From an uncultured Burkholderiales bacterium (GTDB lineage Bacteria; Pseudomonadota; Gammaproteobacteria; Burkholderiales; Burkholderiaceae): a stretch of DNA of 18,113 nt. Below, in pieces: positions 6,651 through 14,910 of the stretch (position 1 is its first letter; each line of letters starts with the position of its first letter). The notes under the pieces were generated by a model, which saw nothing but the letters and a program-made list of their open reading frames with translations, ran no database searches and was not told the DNA's origin. The DNA lies in contig CAIMWY010000351.1 of assembly GCA_903845315.1 (NCBI GenBank), positions 1 to 18,113 on the forward strand. The letters run 5' to 3'. The translations under genes and the position numbers were made by a program.

Positions 6651-9600
6651 ATGAATGCTCCCACCTCGCTGAATCATCTGCTTTCCTTGGCCGAAGAGAG
6701 CCCCCGGCTGCGCGAAATCCCTTACAACTACACCTCGTTTTCTGACCGCGAAATCGTGCTGCGCTTGCTCGGCGCTCAGGCCTGGGACTTGTTGCTGCGC
6801 TTGCGCCAAGAACGCCGCACGGGCCGTTCGGCCCGCATGCTCTACGAGGTGTTGGGTGACATCTGGGTGGTCCAGCGCAACCCCTACTTGCAAGACGACT
6901 TGCTCGATAACCCGAAACGTCGTTTCCAGCTGGTGGAGGCTTTGCACCATCGCCTGGGCGAAGTGCAGCGGCGCCGCACCCCCGCAGAAGATGCTGAGCG
7001 CGACGCACTCGTTGGTCAGTTGTTGTCGGTGGCATCGAGCGCCGTGGAGGCTTTTAATGTCCAGTTTGACGCCATTACGGCTTTGCGCAAAAAAACCGAG
7101 CGCTTGCTCAACAAACACACCGCTGCCGACAACATTAAATTCGACGCTTTGTCGCGCGTGTCTCATGTGACCGACGCGACCGACTGGCGGGTCGAGTACC
7201 CGTTTGTCGTGCTAACGCCTGACACCGAAGCCGAAATGGCCAAGATGGTCAAAGACTGCATCGATTTGGGCCTCACCATCGTCCCGCGTGGTGGCGGCAC
7301 GGGCTACACCGGCGGTGCCATTCCGCTGACTTGGAAGAGCGCGGTCATCAATACCGAAAAACTCGAAGCCATGTCTGATGTGGATGTGCGTGCCCTGCCA
7401 GGCGTGGATCACCCGGTACCCACCATCTGGACCGAAGCGGGTGTGGTCACGCAACGCGTGGCCGATGCAGCCGAGCGCGCGGGCTTTGTGTTTGCGGTAG
7501 ACCCGACATCGGCCGAAGCCTCGTGCATTGGCGGCAACGTTGCCATGAATGCGGGTGGTAAAAAGGCCGTGCTCTGGGGCACAGCGCTGGACAACCTGGC
7601 CAGTTGGCGCATGGTAACCCCTGATGCGCAGTGGCTTGAAGTCACCCGCGTGGGGCATAACTTGGGCAAGATCCACGATGCCGAGATGGCCAGCTTTGAC
7701 TTGCAGTATTTCGAGGCCGATGGCAAAACGCCCATTCGCCAAGAACGCTTGGACATTCCGGGCCCATCGTTTCGTAAAGAAGGGTTGGGCAAAGACGTCA
7801 CCGACAAGTTTTTGAGTGGCTTGCCTGGCATTCAAAAAGAAGGCTGCGACGGCTTGATCACCAGTGCTCGATGGATCTTGCATCGCATGCCCCAGCACAC
7901 CCGCACGGTGTGCATGGAGTTCTTTGGCAATGCCAAAGACGCGGTGCCCAGCATCGTGGACATCAAAGACTTCATGTTTGCCGAGCAAAAACGCAGTGGG
8001 GTGTTGCTGGCTGGCTTGGAGCATTTGGATGACCGCTACTTGCGCGCCGTGGGCTATGCCACCAAGAGCAAACGCGGCGGCTTGCCCAAGATGGTGTTGA
8101 TTGGGGACATCGCCGGTGACGACGCCGATGCGGTGGCACGCGTGACCTCTGAGGTGGTGCGCTTGGCCAATTCGCGCAGCGGCGAAGGCTTTGTGGCCAT
8201 CAGCGCTGAAGCCCGTAAAAAATTCTGGCTCGATCGCAAGCGCACAGCCGCCATCAGCCGCCACACCAACGCCTTCAAGATCAACGAAGACGTGGTCATT
8301 CCGTTGCCGCGCATGGCCGAATACACCGACGGCATTGAGCGCATCAACATCGAACTGTCGCTGCGCAACAAAATTGCTTTGTGCGATGCGCTGGACGAAT
8401 TTTTTGCTCTTGGTCATCTTCCTCTGGGTAAATCGGACGATGCGGCTGACATCGCCTCGCCCGAGTTGCTTGAAGACCGTGTCACCCAAGCCCGGTCCCT
8501 GATTGCCGAGGTGCGTGGCTTGTGGCAACAGTGGCTGCGCGACTGCGATGCTTTGTTCGTGCCTTTGCAAGACCACAGCTTGCGCGCCAGCTGGAAGACC
8601 CAGATTCGCGACGTCTTGCAAAACATCTTCACCGGGGGTGCCTTTTTGCCGATCTTGGAGGAGTGCAACGCCATTCACCAACGTGTGCTCAAAGGGCGCG
8701 TCTGGGTGGCCCTGCACATGCACGCTGGCGACGGCAATGTGCACACCAACATTCCCGTCAATAGCGACGACTACGTCATGCTGCAAACCGCCCATGAAGC
8801 GGTCGCGCGCATCATGACCTTGGCGCGTTCGCTCGACGGCGTGATCTCGGGCGAACACGGCATTGGCATCACCAAGCTGGCGTTTTTGACCGACGCCGAG
8901 TTACAACCTTTTGCAGATTACAAAGCCCGTGTTGACCCCGAAGGGCGCTTCAACAAAGGCAAGCTGCTGCGCAACAACGACGCCGATGTCCACCTGCGTC
9001 ACGCTGACTTGAGTCAGGCCTACACCCCTAGCTTTGGCTTGATGGGGCATGAGTCACTGATCATGCAGCAGTCCGACATTGGGGCCATCGCCGCCAGCGT
9101 CAAAGACTGCTTGCGTTGCGGCAAGTGCAAGCCTGTGTGTGCCACCCATGTGCCCCGCGCCAATTTGCTCTACAGCCCGCGCAACAAGATTTTGGCCACC
9201 TCGCTGTTGGTGGAAGCCTTTTTGTACGAAGAACTAACCCGCCGTGGTGTGTCCATCAAGCACTGGCAAGAGTTTGAGGACGTGGCCGACCACTGCACCG
9301 TGTGCCACAAGTGTTTGACACCTTGTCCGGTCAACATCGACTTTGGTGATGTCTCCATGAATATGCGCAATTTGCTGCGCAAGATGGGGCAAAAGTCTTT
9401 TCGCCCCGGCAATGCTGCGGCCATGTTGATGCTCAACGCCACCAACCCAGAAACCATCAAGCTGGTGCGCGCCGGCATGGTGGGTGTGGGCATGAAGCTT
9501 CAGCGTATGGCCAACGATGTGTTGAAGCTGGTGGCCCGCAAGCAAACCAATTCGCCGCCGGCTTCGGTGGGGGTCGCGCCCATCAAAGAACAAGTGATTC

Positions 9601-10523
9601 ACTTCATCAACAAAAAAATGCCGGGAGGTTTGCCCAACAAAACTGCCCGTGCTTTGTTGGACATCGAAGACAAAGATTACGTGCCCATCATTCGCAACCC
9701 CAAGACCACCAACGCTGACACCGAGGCTGTGTTCTATTTCCCGGGGTGTGGGTCTGAGCGTTTGTTCAGCCAAGTGGGTTTGGCCACCCAAGCCATGCTG
9801 TGGCATGCCGGCGTTCAAACCGTCTTGCCCCCTGGCTACTTGTGTTGCGGTTATCCCCAGCGCGGCAGTGGTCAGTTTGACAAGGCTGAAAAAATCATCA
9901 CCGACAACCGCGTGCTGTTTCACCGCGTGGCCAACACGCTCAACTATCTGGACATCAAAACCGTGGTGGTGAGCTGCGGTACTTGTTTTGACCAGTTGCA
10001 GGGCTATGAGTTCGACAAAATCTTCCCAGGTTGCCGCATCGTCGATATCCATGAGTACCTGCTAGAGAGAAACATCACCCTTGACACCAGCCAGCAAGGT
10101 GCCTATCTGTACCACGACCCCTGCCACAGCCCGATGAAGCAGCAAGACCCAATGAAAACGGTCAAGTCGTTGGTGGGAAACACCGTGCTCAAGAGCGACC
10201 GTTGTTGCGGCGAATCGGGAACGCTGGGCGTGACGCGACCCGACATTGCCACTCAGGTGCGTTTTCGCAAGGAAGAAGAAATCCGCAAAGACGAAACCAC
10301 CTTGCGTGCGATCACGGGCGATGTCACGGGCAACGTCAAAATCTTGACCAGCTGCCCGAGCTGCCTGCAGGGCCTGAGCCGTTTCGGCGACGACTTGCAA
10401 AACGGGTTGCTCGAAGCCGACTACATTGTGGTCGAGATGGCCCGCAAAATTTTGGGTGAGCAGTGGATGCCCACCTATGTGGCCCAAGCCAATGCCGGTG
10501 GCATTGAGCGCGTGTTGGTCTAA
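6651..10523 (+). CDS. Giant FAD/Fe-S oxidoreductase: DUF3683 + FAD-linked oxidase + 2x[4Fe-4S] + two CCG domains
   Basis: 1290-residue multidomain dehydrogenase, probably oxidising a 2-hydroxyacid and passing electrons through Fe-S clusters; substrate unknown. Domains in order: an N-terminal DUF3683-like region (about 20-155, with [21 protein letters not shown]); an FAD-binding domain with [12 protein letters not shown] (211-222) and [12 protein letters not shown] (from Cys292); an FAD-oxidase C-terminal domain with [10 protein letters not shown] (689-698) and GEHGIG (Glu735, His736); a ferredoxin-like double [4Fe-4S] module with Cys820/823/826/830 and Cys882/885/888/892; and two CCG domains with Cys1033, 1065-1066, 1109, 1112 and Cys1158, 1185-1186, 1235, 1238. 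This is a GlcD-like and a GlpC/LutA-like protein fused. E. coli YdiJ, a D-2-hydroxyglutarate dehydrogenase, has a similar but shorter plan. No signal peptide or membrane helix is evident, so it is probably cytoplasmic or peripheral. Downstream are DUF971 and ubiquinone genes. Confidence 0.93.
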   Translation: MNAPTSLNHLLSLAEESPRLREIPYNYTSFSDREIVLRLLGAQAWDLLLRLRQERRTGRSARMLYEVLGDIWVVQRNPYLQDDLLDNPKRRFQLVEALHHRLGEVQRRRTPAEDAERDALVGQLLSVASSAVEAFNVQFDAITALRKKTERLLNKHTAADNIKFDALSRVSHVTDATDWRVEYPFVVLTPDTEAEMAKMVKDCIDLGLTIVPRGGGTGYTGGAIPLTWKSAVINTEKLEAMSDVDVRALPGVDHPVPTIWTEAGVVTQRVADAAERAGFVFAVDPTSAEASCIGGNVAMNAGGKKAVLWGTALDNLASWRMVTPDAQWLEVTRVGHNLGKIHDAEMASFDLQYFEADGKTPIRQERLDIPGPSFRKEGLGKDVTDKFLSGLPGIQKEGCDGLITSARWILHRMPQHTRTVCMEFFGNAKDAVPSIVDIKDFMFAEQKRSGVLLAGLEHLDDRYLRAVGYATKSKRGGLPKMVLIGDIAGDDADAVARVTSEVVRLANSRSGEGFVAISAEARKKFWLDRKRTAAISRHTNAFKINEDVVIPLPRMAEYTDGIERINIELSLRNKIALCDALDEFFALGHLPLGKSDDAADIASPELLEDRVTQARSLIAEVRGLWQQWLRDCDALFVPLQDHSLRASWKTQIRDVLQNIFTGGAFLPILEECNAIHQRVLKGRVWVALHMHAGDGNVHTNIPVNSDDYVMLQTAHEAVARIMTLARSLDGVISGEHGIGITKLAFLTDAELQPFADYKARVDPEGRFNKGKLLRNNDADVHLRHADLSQAYTPSFGLMGHESLIMQQSDIGAIAASVKDCLRCGKCKPVCATHVPRANLLYSPRNKILATSLLVEAFLYEELTRRGVSIKHWQEFEDVADHCTVCHKCLTPCPVNIDFGDVSMNMRNLLRKMGQKSFRPGNAAAMLMLNATNPETIKLVRAGMVGVGMKLQRMANDVLKLVARKQTNSPPASVGVAPIKEQVIHFINKKMPGGLPNKTARALLDIEDKDYVPIIRNPKTTNADTEAVFYFPGCGSERLFSQVGLATQAMLWHAGVQTVLPPGYLCCGYPQRGSGQFDKAEKIITDNRVLFHRVANTLNYLDIKTVVVSCGTCFDQLQGYEFDKIFPGCRIVDIHEYLLERNITLDTSQQGAYLYHDPCHSPMKQQDPMKTVKSLVGNTVLKSDRCCGESGTLGVTRPDIATQVRFRKEEEIRKDETTLRAITGDVTGNVKILTSCPSCLQGLSRFGDDLQNGLLEADYIVVEMARKILGEQWMPTYVAQANAGGIERVLV

Positions 10524-10526
10524 ATC

Positions 10527-10531
10527 AGGAG
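10527..10531 (+). promoter_or_regulatory. Ribosome binding site deciding the DUF971 start
   Basis: AGGAG lies 8 bases before ATG 10540. It selects that codon over upstream in-frame ATG 10426, which would overlap the end of the oxidoreductase gene by about 100 bases with non-family sequence. Confidence 0.75.
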
Positions 10532-10539
10532 TTCACACC

Positions 10540-10956
10540 ATGGCTGGTTTAGACAAAAACACCCCAACCCCGCTAGACATCACTGTGCACGGCGCCACCC
10601 GTGTGCTGGAGGTGAGCTTTTCTGACGGCGCTTCGTTTCGCCTGCCGTTTGAACTGATGCGCATCTATAGCCCATCGGCTGAAGTGCAGGGCCACGGACC
10701 GGGCCAAGAGGTGCTTCAAACCGGCAAGCGCGATGTCACCTTGACCGAGTTGGCCCCGATCGGCAACTACGCCGTGCAACCCAGCTTCAGCGATGGGCAC
10801 GACACGGGCATCTTCTCGTGGGAATACCTTTACTTTTTGGGCGCTCAGCAAGGCCAGTTGTGGGCTGACTATGAACGCCGATTGGGCGAAGCGGGCGTGA
10901 CGCGAGACGCGCCAATGTCTGAGGCTGCAGGCCCGGGCTGCGGTCACACACACTGA
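10540..10956 (+). CDS. DUF971 (GBBH-like N-terminal domain) protein
   Basis: 138 residues, starting [20 protein letters not shown]. The body matches the DUF971 / gamma-butyrobetaine-hydroxylase-like N-terminal fold: [69 protein letters not shown]. The same domain forms the C-terminus of HCF101, a plastid [4Fe-4S] carrier of the Mrp/NBP35 type. The precise biochemical role of stand-alone bacterial copies is not settled. The only cysteine is Cys134 in a terminal GCGHTH tail, which could bind metal together with the two histidines. It follows the Fe-S oxidoreductase by 16 bases and precedes ubiE by 14, so it is probably in one transcript with both. A maturation or cluster-insertion role for the oxidoreductase is inference. 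Confidence 0.85.
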   Translation: MAGLDKNTPTPLDITVHGATRVLEVSFSDGASFRLPFELMRIYSPSAEVQGHGPGQEVLQTGKRDVTLTELAPIGNYAVQPSFSDGHDTGIFSWEYLYFLGAQQGQLWADYERRLGEAGVTRDAPMSEAAGPGCGHTH

Positions 10957-10970
10957 TACCATTGACAAAT

Positions 10971-11702
10971 ATGAGCAGCACCCACTTCGGTTTCAAAACG
11001 GTTGACGAAAAAGAAAAAGCCCGTCACGTGCGTGGTGTGTTTGACTCGGTGGCGTCCAAGTACGACGTCATGAACGACCTGATGTCCATGGGCTTGCACC
11101 GTGTTTGGAAGCGTTACACCGTGATGGTGGCTGACCTGCGCGAGGGCCACCAAGTCCTCGACATTGCAGGCGGCACGGGCGACTTGGCCATGGCCTTTGC
11201 CAAAGAAGTGGGTAAAACCGGTCGCGTGGTTCACACCGACATCAATGAAGCCATGTTGCGCACAGGGCGCGACCGGTTGATCGATCACGGCGTGGTATTG
11301 CCCACCTTGGTGTGCGATGCCGAAAAATTGCCTTTCCCCGACAACCACTTTGATGTGGTGAGCGTGGCCTTTGGCTTGCGCAATATGACGCACAAAGACG
11401 AGGCCCTCAAAGAGATGTGCCGCGTGCTCAAACCCAACGGCAAATTGCTGGTGTTGGAGTTCTCCAAAGTGACCAAGCCCTTGGAGAAAGCCTACGACTG
11501 GTACTCCTTCAACATCTTGCCCAAGCTAGGCAAGTTGGTGGCGGGTGACGACGCCAGCTACCGCTACCTGGCCGAGTCCATCCGCATGCACCCTGGCCAA
11601 GAGGAATTGAAATCCCTTATGAAACAAAATGGCTTTGGCCATGTGGACTTTCACAACATGAGCGCCGGCGTTGTGGCACTTCATGTTGGAATCAAGTGCT
11701 AA
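10971..11702 (+). CDS. ubiE: Demethoxyubiquinone-pathway C-methyltransferase UbiE
   Basis: SAM-dependent methyltransferase that C-methylates 2-polyprenyl-6-methoxy-1,4-benzoquinol in ubiquinone synthesis (and demethylmenaquinol where menaquinone is made); 243 residues, normal length. Start chosen at ATG 10971 ([17 protein letters not shown]); an in-frame TTG at 10962 would add three residues. Motifs: [24 protein letters not shown]; the SAM-binding [11 protein letters not shown] with Asp64 and glycines 67, 68, 70; [20 protein letters not shown]; and [14 protein letters not shown]. It is the first of three Ubi genes here, separated from ubiJ and ubiB by a Tim44-like gene. No clear Shine-Dalgarno. 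No menaquinone genes are visible, so the ubiquinone role is the one context supports. Confidence 0.96.
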   Translation: MSSTHFGFKTVDEKEKARHVRGVFDSVASKYDVMNDLMSMGLHRVWKRYTVMVADLREGHQVLDIAGGTGDLAMAFAKEVGKTGRVVHTDINEAMLRTGRDRLIDHGVVLPTLVCDAEKLPFPDNHFDVVSVAFGLRNMTHKDEALKEMCRVLKPNGKLLVLEFSKVTKPLEKAYDWYSFNILPKLGKLVAGDDASYRYLAESIRMHPGQEELKSLMKQNGFGHVDFHNMSAGVVALHVGIKC

Positions 11703-11729
11703 TACATTGAGACAACCGGAGACGAGACG

Positions 11730-12689
11730 ATGAAAAAACTTTTCACAACCATTTTTGTGTTGGCCATGGCATTTGCCATCATGCATGCTGAGGCCGCTAA
11801 GCGCTTAGGGGGAGGTAAATCCACGGGACAGCAGTCCAGCAACGTGACTCAGCGCGAAGCAGCCAAGCCTACTCCGGCTGCCACACCCAATGCCGCACCA
11901 GCAGCGCCTGCTGCCCCCGCAGCTGCGCCCAGCCGTTTTGGTGGTATGGGCGGAATGATTGGTGGCCTAGCAGCTGGCTTGGGCCTGGCTTGGTTGGCTC
12001 ACTCAATGGGTTTTGGTGCTGAATTTGGTCAATTTTTGATGTTTGGTTTGATCGCCTTGGTGGTCATGATGGTCATTGGCATGGTCATGCGCCGTCGCCA
12101 AGAGCCCGCAGCCGCCAACACCAGCCCGTATGCCTTTGAAGGTGCTGGCGCACCGACTAACCCCAGCGCCTTGCCTCAGTACAACCCCAAAAACGTGGGC
12201 AATGATTCTTCAGCCCGTCCTGTGGACACGCACTCCGATTTTGCGCCGACTGCAGGCGGCTCGATGATTGGCGCTGCCTTGGGTGCTAACCCAATGTGGG
12301 GTGTGCCAGCTGGGTTTGACACCGTGGGCTTCGTCAACGCAGCCAAGCAAAACTTCATGACTTTGCAGCTAGCTTGGGACCGCTCAGACATCTCCGCTTT
12401 GCGCTCGATGATGACCGACAGCATGGTTGAAGAAATCAAAGCTCAACTGGCTGAGCGCGAAACCACCTCCAGCGGTCAACCCAACCACACCGAGGTGGTG
12501 ATGTTGGACGCCCAATTGCTGGGCATCGAGGATGCTGGGGCTACTTACATGGCCAGCGTTGAGTTTTCAGGCTTGATACGTGAAGAACCCTCTGCGGGCC
12601 CTACACCCTTCCGCGAAGTCTGGAACATGACCAAACCCAAAGATGGCAGCCTAGGTTGGTTGGTGGCGGGCGTTCAAGCTCTGCAATAA
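11730..12689 (+). CDS. Tim44-like domain membrane protein
   Basis: 319 residues. Residues 1-22 form a signal peptide with likely cleavage after AEA; then an Ala/Pro-rich low-complexity linker (about 44-67); a Gly-rich stretch (71-85); a hydrophobic helix at about 101-120 (FLMFGLIALVVMMVIGMVM) followed by RRRQ, a positive-inside stop; a second disordered linker to about 170; and a C-terminal Tim44-like domain (about 195-319, GFVNAAKQNFMTLQLAWDRSDISALRSMMT...). The domain shares a fold with the lipid-associated C-terminal domain of mitochondrial Tim44. RRRQ after the helix places the Tim44-like domain in the cytoplasm, facing the Ubi enzymes. GGAG at 11718-11721 gives a good Shine-Dalgarno. Its position between ubiE and ubiJ suggests a role with the ubiquinone enzymes; that is inference, and its function is unknown. 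Confidence 0.85.
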   Translation: MKKLFTTIFVLAMAFAIMHAEAAKRLGGGKSTGQQSSNVTQREAAKPTPAATPNAAPAAPAAPAAAPSRFGGMGGMIGGLAAGLGLAWLAHSMGFGAEFGQFLMFGLIALVVMMVIGMVMRRRQEPAAANTSPYAFEGAGAPTNPSALPQYNPKNVGNDSSARPVDTHSDFAPTAGGSMIGAALGANPMWGVPAGFDTVGFVNAAKQNFMTLQLAWDRSDISALRSMMTDSMVEEIKAQLAERETTSSGQPNHTEVVMLDAQLLGIEDAGATYMASVEFSGLIREEPSAGPTPFREVWNMTKPKDGSLGWLVAGVQALQ

Positions 12690-12750
12690 GCAGGGCCGAC
12701 AAGCTTGGCCGTCCCAAGAGACGAGCAAATACAAGGAATAATTGGGGACT
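12690..12750 (+). other. Gap between the Tim44-like gene and ubiJ
   Basis: 61 bases. It holds the 8-base palindrome CAAGCTTG flanked by GGCC on both sides, a weak 4-bp stem, and an AAGGAA Shine-Dalgarno-like run about 13 bases before the ubiJ ATG. No terminator T-run or convincing promoter is visible, so transcription may read through from ubiE to ubiB. Confidence 0.35.
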
Positions 12751-13323
12751 ATGGCCACACAGTCCCCTTTTTCTTGGTTGAGTGATGCCGCAGACAATCT
12801 GCGTGCGAACCTTCCCGCCGATCTACCCCAAGCTTTGATGCCACCGCCTTGGGCGGTGCAAGAGGTGCAACAGCGGGTGGTGTTGTTTCTTAACCATGTG
12901 TTGATGCAAGAGCCTGTGGCGCGTGAGCGCTTGCAGCGTCAACGTGGGCGTTGCGTACAACTGCATTGGCGTGATCAAGTGTTTCAATGCCAATTCACGC
13001 CTGCAGGCTTGCTGGACTTGGCGCCTGCCGAGCAAGCGGGCAAAACGCCAGACTTGGTGTTGCGAGTCAGTGAGCCATCGCCTTTTGCCTTGGCCCGAAC
13101 CGTCTTGCAAGGCGATAAGCCGGCCATTCGCATTGAGGGAGACGTGCAGTTGGCCGCCGAAGTGAATTGGCTAATTGACCATGTGCGTTGGGATCCGGAA
13201 GAAGATTTGGCACGATTGATTGGCGACGCTCCTGCACACACGCTGGCGCAAATCGGCCGTCGCGGGGTAGATGCCCTGCGTGACTTTGTGCAACAACCCT
13301 CTACGCCTAAGGCACCGTCATGA
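12751..13323 (+). CDS. ubiJ: Ubiquinone biosynthesis accessory factor UbiJ (SCP2 domain)
   Basis: 190 residues. UbiJ proteins are accessory, non-catalytic members of the soluble Ubi complex; their SCP2 lipid-binding domain is thought to hold the hydrophobic polyprenyl intermediates. The SCP2-like core is at about residues 30-135 ([81 protein letters not shown]). The last motif is typical of UbiJ. Start chosen at ATG 12751 ([15 protein letters not shown]); an in-frame TTG at 12742 adds three residues. The stop overlaps the ubiB ATG by 4 bases (ATGA), indicating coupled translation. Sequence similarity in this family is low, so gene order carries much of the assignment. Confidence 0.9.
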   Translation: MATQSPFSWLSDAADNLRANLPADLPQALMPPPWAVQEVQQRVVLFLNHVLMQEPVARERLQRQRGRCVQLHWRDQVFQCQFTPAGLLDLAPAEQAGKTPDLVLRVSEPSPFALARTVLQGDKPAIRIEGDVQLAAEVNWLIDHVRWDPEEDLARLIGDAPAHTLAQIGRRGVDALRDFVQQPSTPKAPS

Positions 13324-14888
13324 CACGATTGTTTCGCGGTGTGTACATCGTCTTCATCGTATTGCGCTACGGTTTAGACGAGTTGGTGTTGAACAGTTTC
13401 CAAACACCAGGCTTGCGCTTGCTGGCACGCATTGTGTCAGTGGGGCGCGACTTGCGTGCACCTCGCGGTCAGCGTTTGCGCGAAGCGCTGGAACACCTAG
13501 GCCCTATCTTTGTGAAATTTGGACAAGTTTTGTCCACACGGCGCGATTTGTTGCCGCCTGACATTGCCGATGAGTTGGCGTTGTTACAAGACCGTGTGCC
13601 GCCTTTCCCCTCTAGTGTTGCGGTGGCGACCATTGAGCGTGCTTTTGGCCGACCGTTGGCGGATGTGTTTGTTGAATTCACCCATCAACCTGTGGCCAGT
13701 GCCTCTATTGCCCAAGTGCACTTTGCGGTCGCCAAAGATCGCCATGGTCAGTTGCGTGATGTGGCGGTCAAGGTGCTGCGTCCGGGCATGCTCACGGTGA
13801 TCGACAAAGACCTGAGCTTGATGCGCATGATGGCGGCTTGGGTCGACCGTTTGTCTGCTGACGGCAAGCGTTTGAAGCCGCGTGAAGTGGTCGCCGAGTT
13901 TGACAAATACCTGCACGACGAATTGGATTTGGTGCGAGAGGCCGCCAATGCCGCGCAATTGCGTCGCAACATGGAAGGTCTCAATCTGGTTTTGATCCCA
14001 GAGATGTTGTGGGACTACTGCTACACCGACGTGATTGTGATGGAGCGCATGAATGGCGTACCCATAAGCCAAGTGGATCGCTTGCGTGAAGCCGGTGTGG
14101 ATATTCCAAAACTCGCGCGCGACGGCGTGACCATCTTCTTTACTCAGGTGTTTCGTGATGGGTTCTTTCATGCCGACATGCACCCGGGCAACATTCAAGT
14201 CAGTATTGACCCCGCCACTTTTGGTCGTTATGTCTCACTAGACTTTGGCATCGTCGGCACGTTGACCGAATTTGATAAAGAGTATTTGGCACAAAACTTC
14301 ACGGCCTTCTTTCGCCGCGACTACAAGCGGGTTGCGGAGTTGCATGTCGAGTCGGGCTGGGTGCCGGCAGACACCCGTGTGGACGAGTTGGAGTCAGCGA
14401 TACGTTCAGTCTGCGAGCCTTATTTTGATCGCCCGTTGAAAGAAATTTCTTTAGGTTTGGTGTTGATGCGTTTATTCCAAACCTCACGCCGTTTCAATGT
14501 TGAGATTCAGCCGCAACTCGTGCTGTTGCAAAAAACCTTGCTCAATATCGAAGGTTTGGGCCGACAGTTGGACCCGGAGTTGGATTTGTGGAGCACGGCC
14601 AAGCCTTTCTTGGAAAAGTGGATGCTCGACCAAGTGGGCCCCAAAAAACTGTGGAACCAACTGGTGGCTGAGGCGCCACGCTATGCCAAATTACTGCCTG
14701 AGTTACCACGACTGGTGCATGACTTTCTAAAGCATCGCCAAAGTGACGCAAACCCGCAGTTGCAAACACTGATCAATGAGCAACGTCGCACCAACCGCCT
14801 ATTGCAACGCCTGATGTGGAGTGGCGTGGGCTTTGTGGTGGGCTTGGTGGTGATGCAATTGTTGGTTCACATACATCCGCATTTCTGA
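13320..14888 (+). CDS. ubiB: Ubiquinone biosynthesis regulatory protein UbiB (ABC1/COQ8 kinase-like)
   Basis: 522-residue atypical protein-kinase-like ATPase needed for ubiquinone production; the family may help extract or position lipid intermediates at the membrane. The family KxGQ signature is at residues 66-69 ([11 protein letters not shown]). The Ala-rich replacement of the glycine loop appears as [12 protein letters not shown]. The catalytic loop HADMHPGN is at 284-291 and the metal-binding DFG at Asp308 (SLDFGIVG). The C-terminus has a hydrophobic segment ([19 protein letters not shown]), the usual membrane anchor, preceded by a predicted amphipathic stretch. The ATG overlaps the ubiJ stop by 4 bases. 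All key residues are present, so the protein should be functional. It is followed after 22 bases by a symporter gene. Confidence 0.97.
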   Translation: MTRLFRGVYIVFIVLRYGLDELVLNSFQTPGLRLLARIVSVGRDLRAPRGQRLREALEHLGPIFVKFGQVLSTRRDLLPPDIADELALLQDRVPPFPSSVAVATIERAFGRPLADVFVEFTHQPVASASIAQVHFAVAKDRHGQLRDVAVKVLRPGMLTVIDKDLSLMRMMAAWVDRLSADGKRLKPREVVAEFDKYLHDELDLVREAANAAQLRRNMEGLNLVLIPEMLWDYCYTDVIVMERMNGVPISQVDRLREAGVDIPKLARDGVTIFFTQVFRDGFFHADMHPGNIQVSIDPATFGRYVSLDFGIVGTLTEFDKEYLAQNFTAFFRRDYKRVAELHVESGWVPADTRVDELESAIRSVCEPYFDRPLKEISLGLVLMRLFQTSRRFNVEIQPQLVLLQKTLLNIEGLGRQLDPELDLWSTAKPFLEKWMLDQVGPKKLWNQLVAEAPRYAKLLPELPRLVHDFLKHRQSDANPQLQTLINEQRRTNRLLQRLMWSGVGFVVGLVVMQLLVHIHPHF

Positions 14889-14897
14889 GTTTTCCAA

Positions 14898-14902
14898 AGG
14901 AG
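14898..14902 (+). promoter_or_regulatory. Ribosome binding site supporting the GTG start of the symporter
   Basis: AAAGGAG at 14896-14902 is one of the strongest Shine-Dalgarno matches in the window, 8 bases before GTG 14911. It supports the GTG as the true start although most genes here use ATG. Confidence 0.7.
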
Positions 14903-14910
14903 TTTGGCCC

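Noticed and set aside
7212..8858. 548-codon open frame on the minus strand inside the large oxidoreductase gene
   Set aside because: It lies antisense to well-supported domain sequence, has no recognisable domain, and its composition (His-, Gln- and Val-rich) is what antisense of GC-biased codons yields.
9234..10052. 272-codon minus-strand open frame antisense to the Fe-S and CCG region
   Set aside because: Same reasoning: the plus strand carries intact cysteine motifs and the minus product shows no family signature.
10962..10970. TTG start for ubiE at 10962
   Set aside because: ATG 10971 is adjacent, is the preferred codon, and matches the usual UbiE length.
12742..12750. TTG start for ubiJ at 12742
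   Set aside because: ATG 12751 is three codons downstream and is the more likely initiator.
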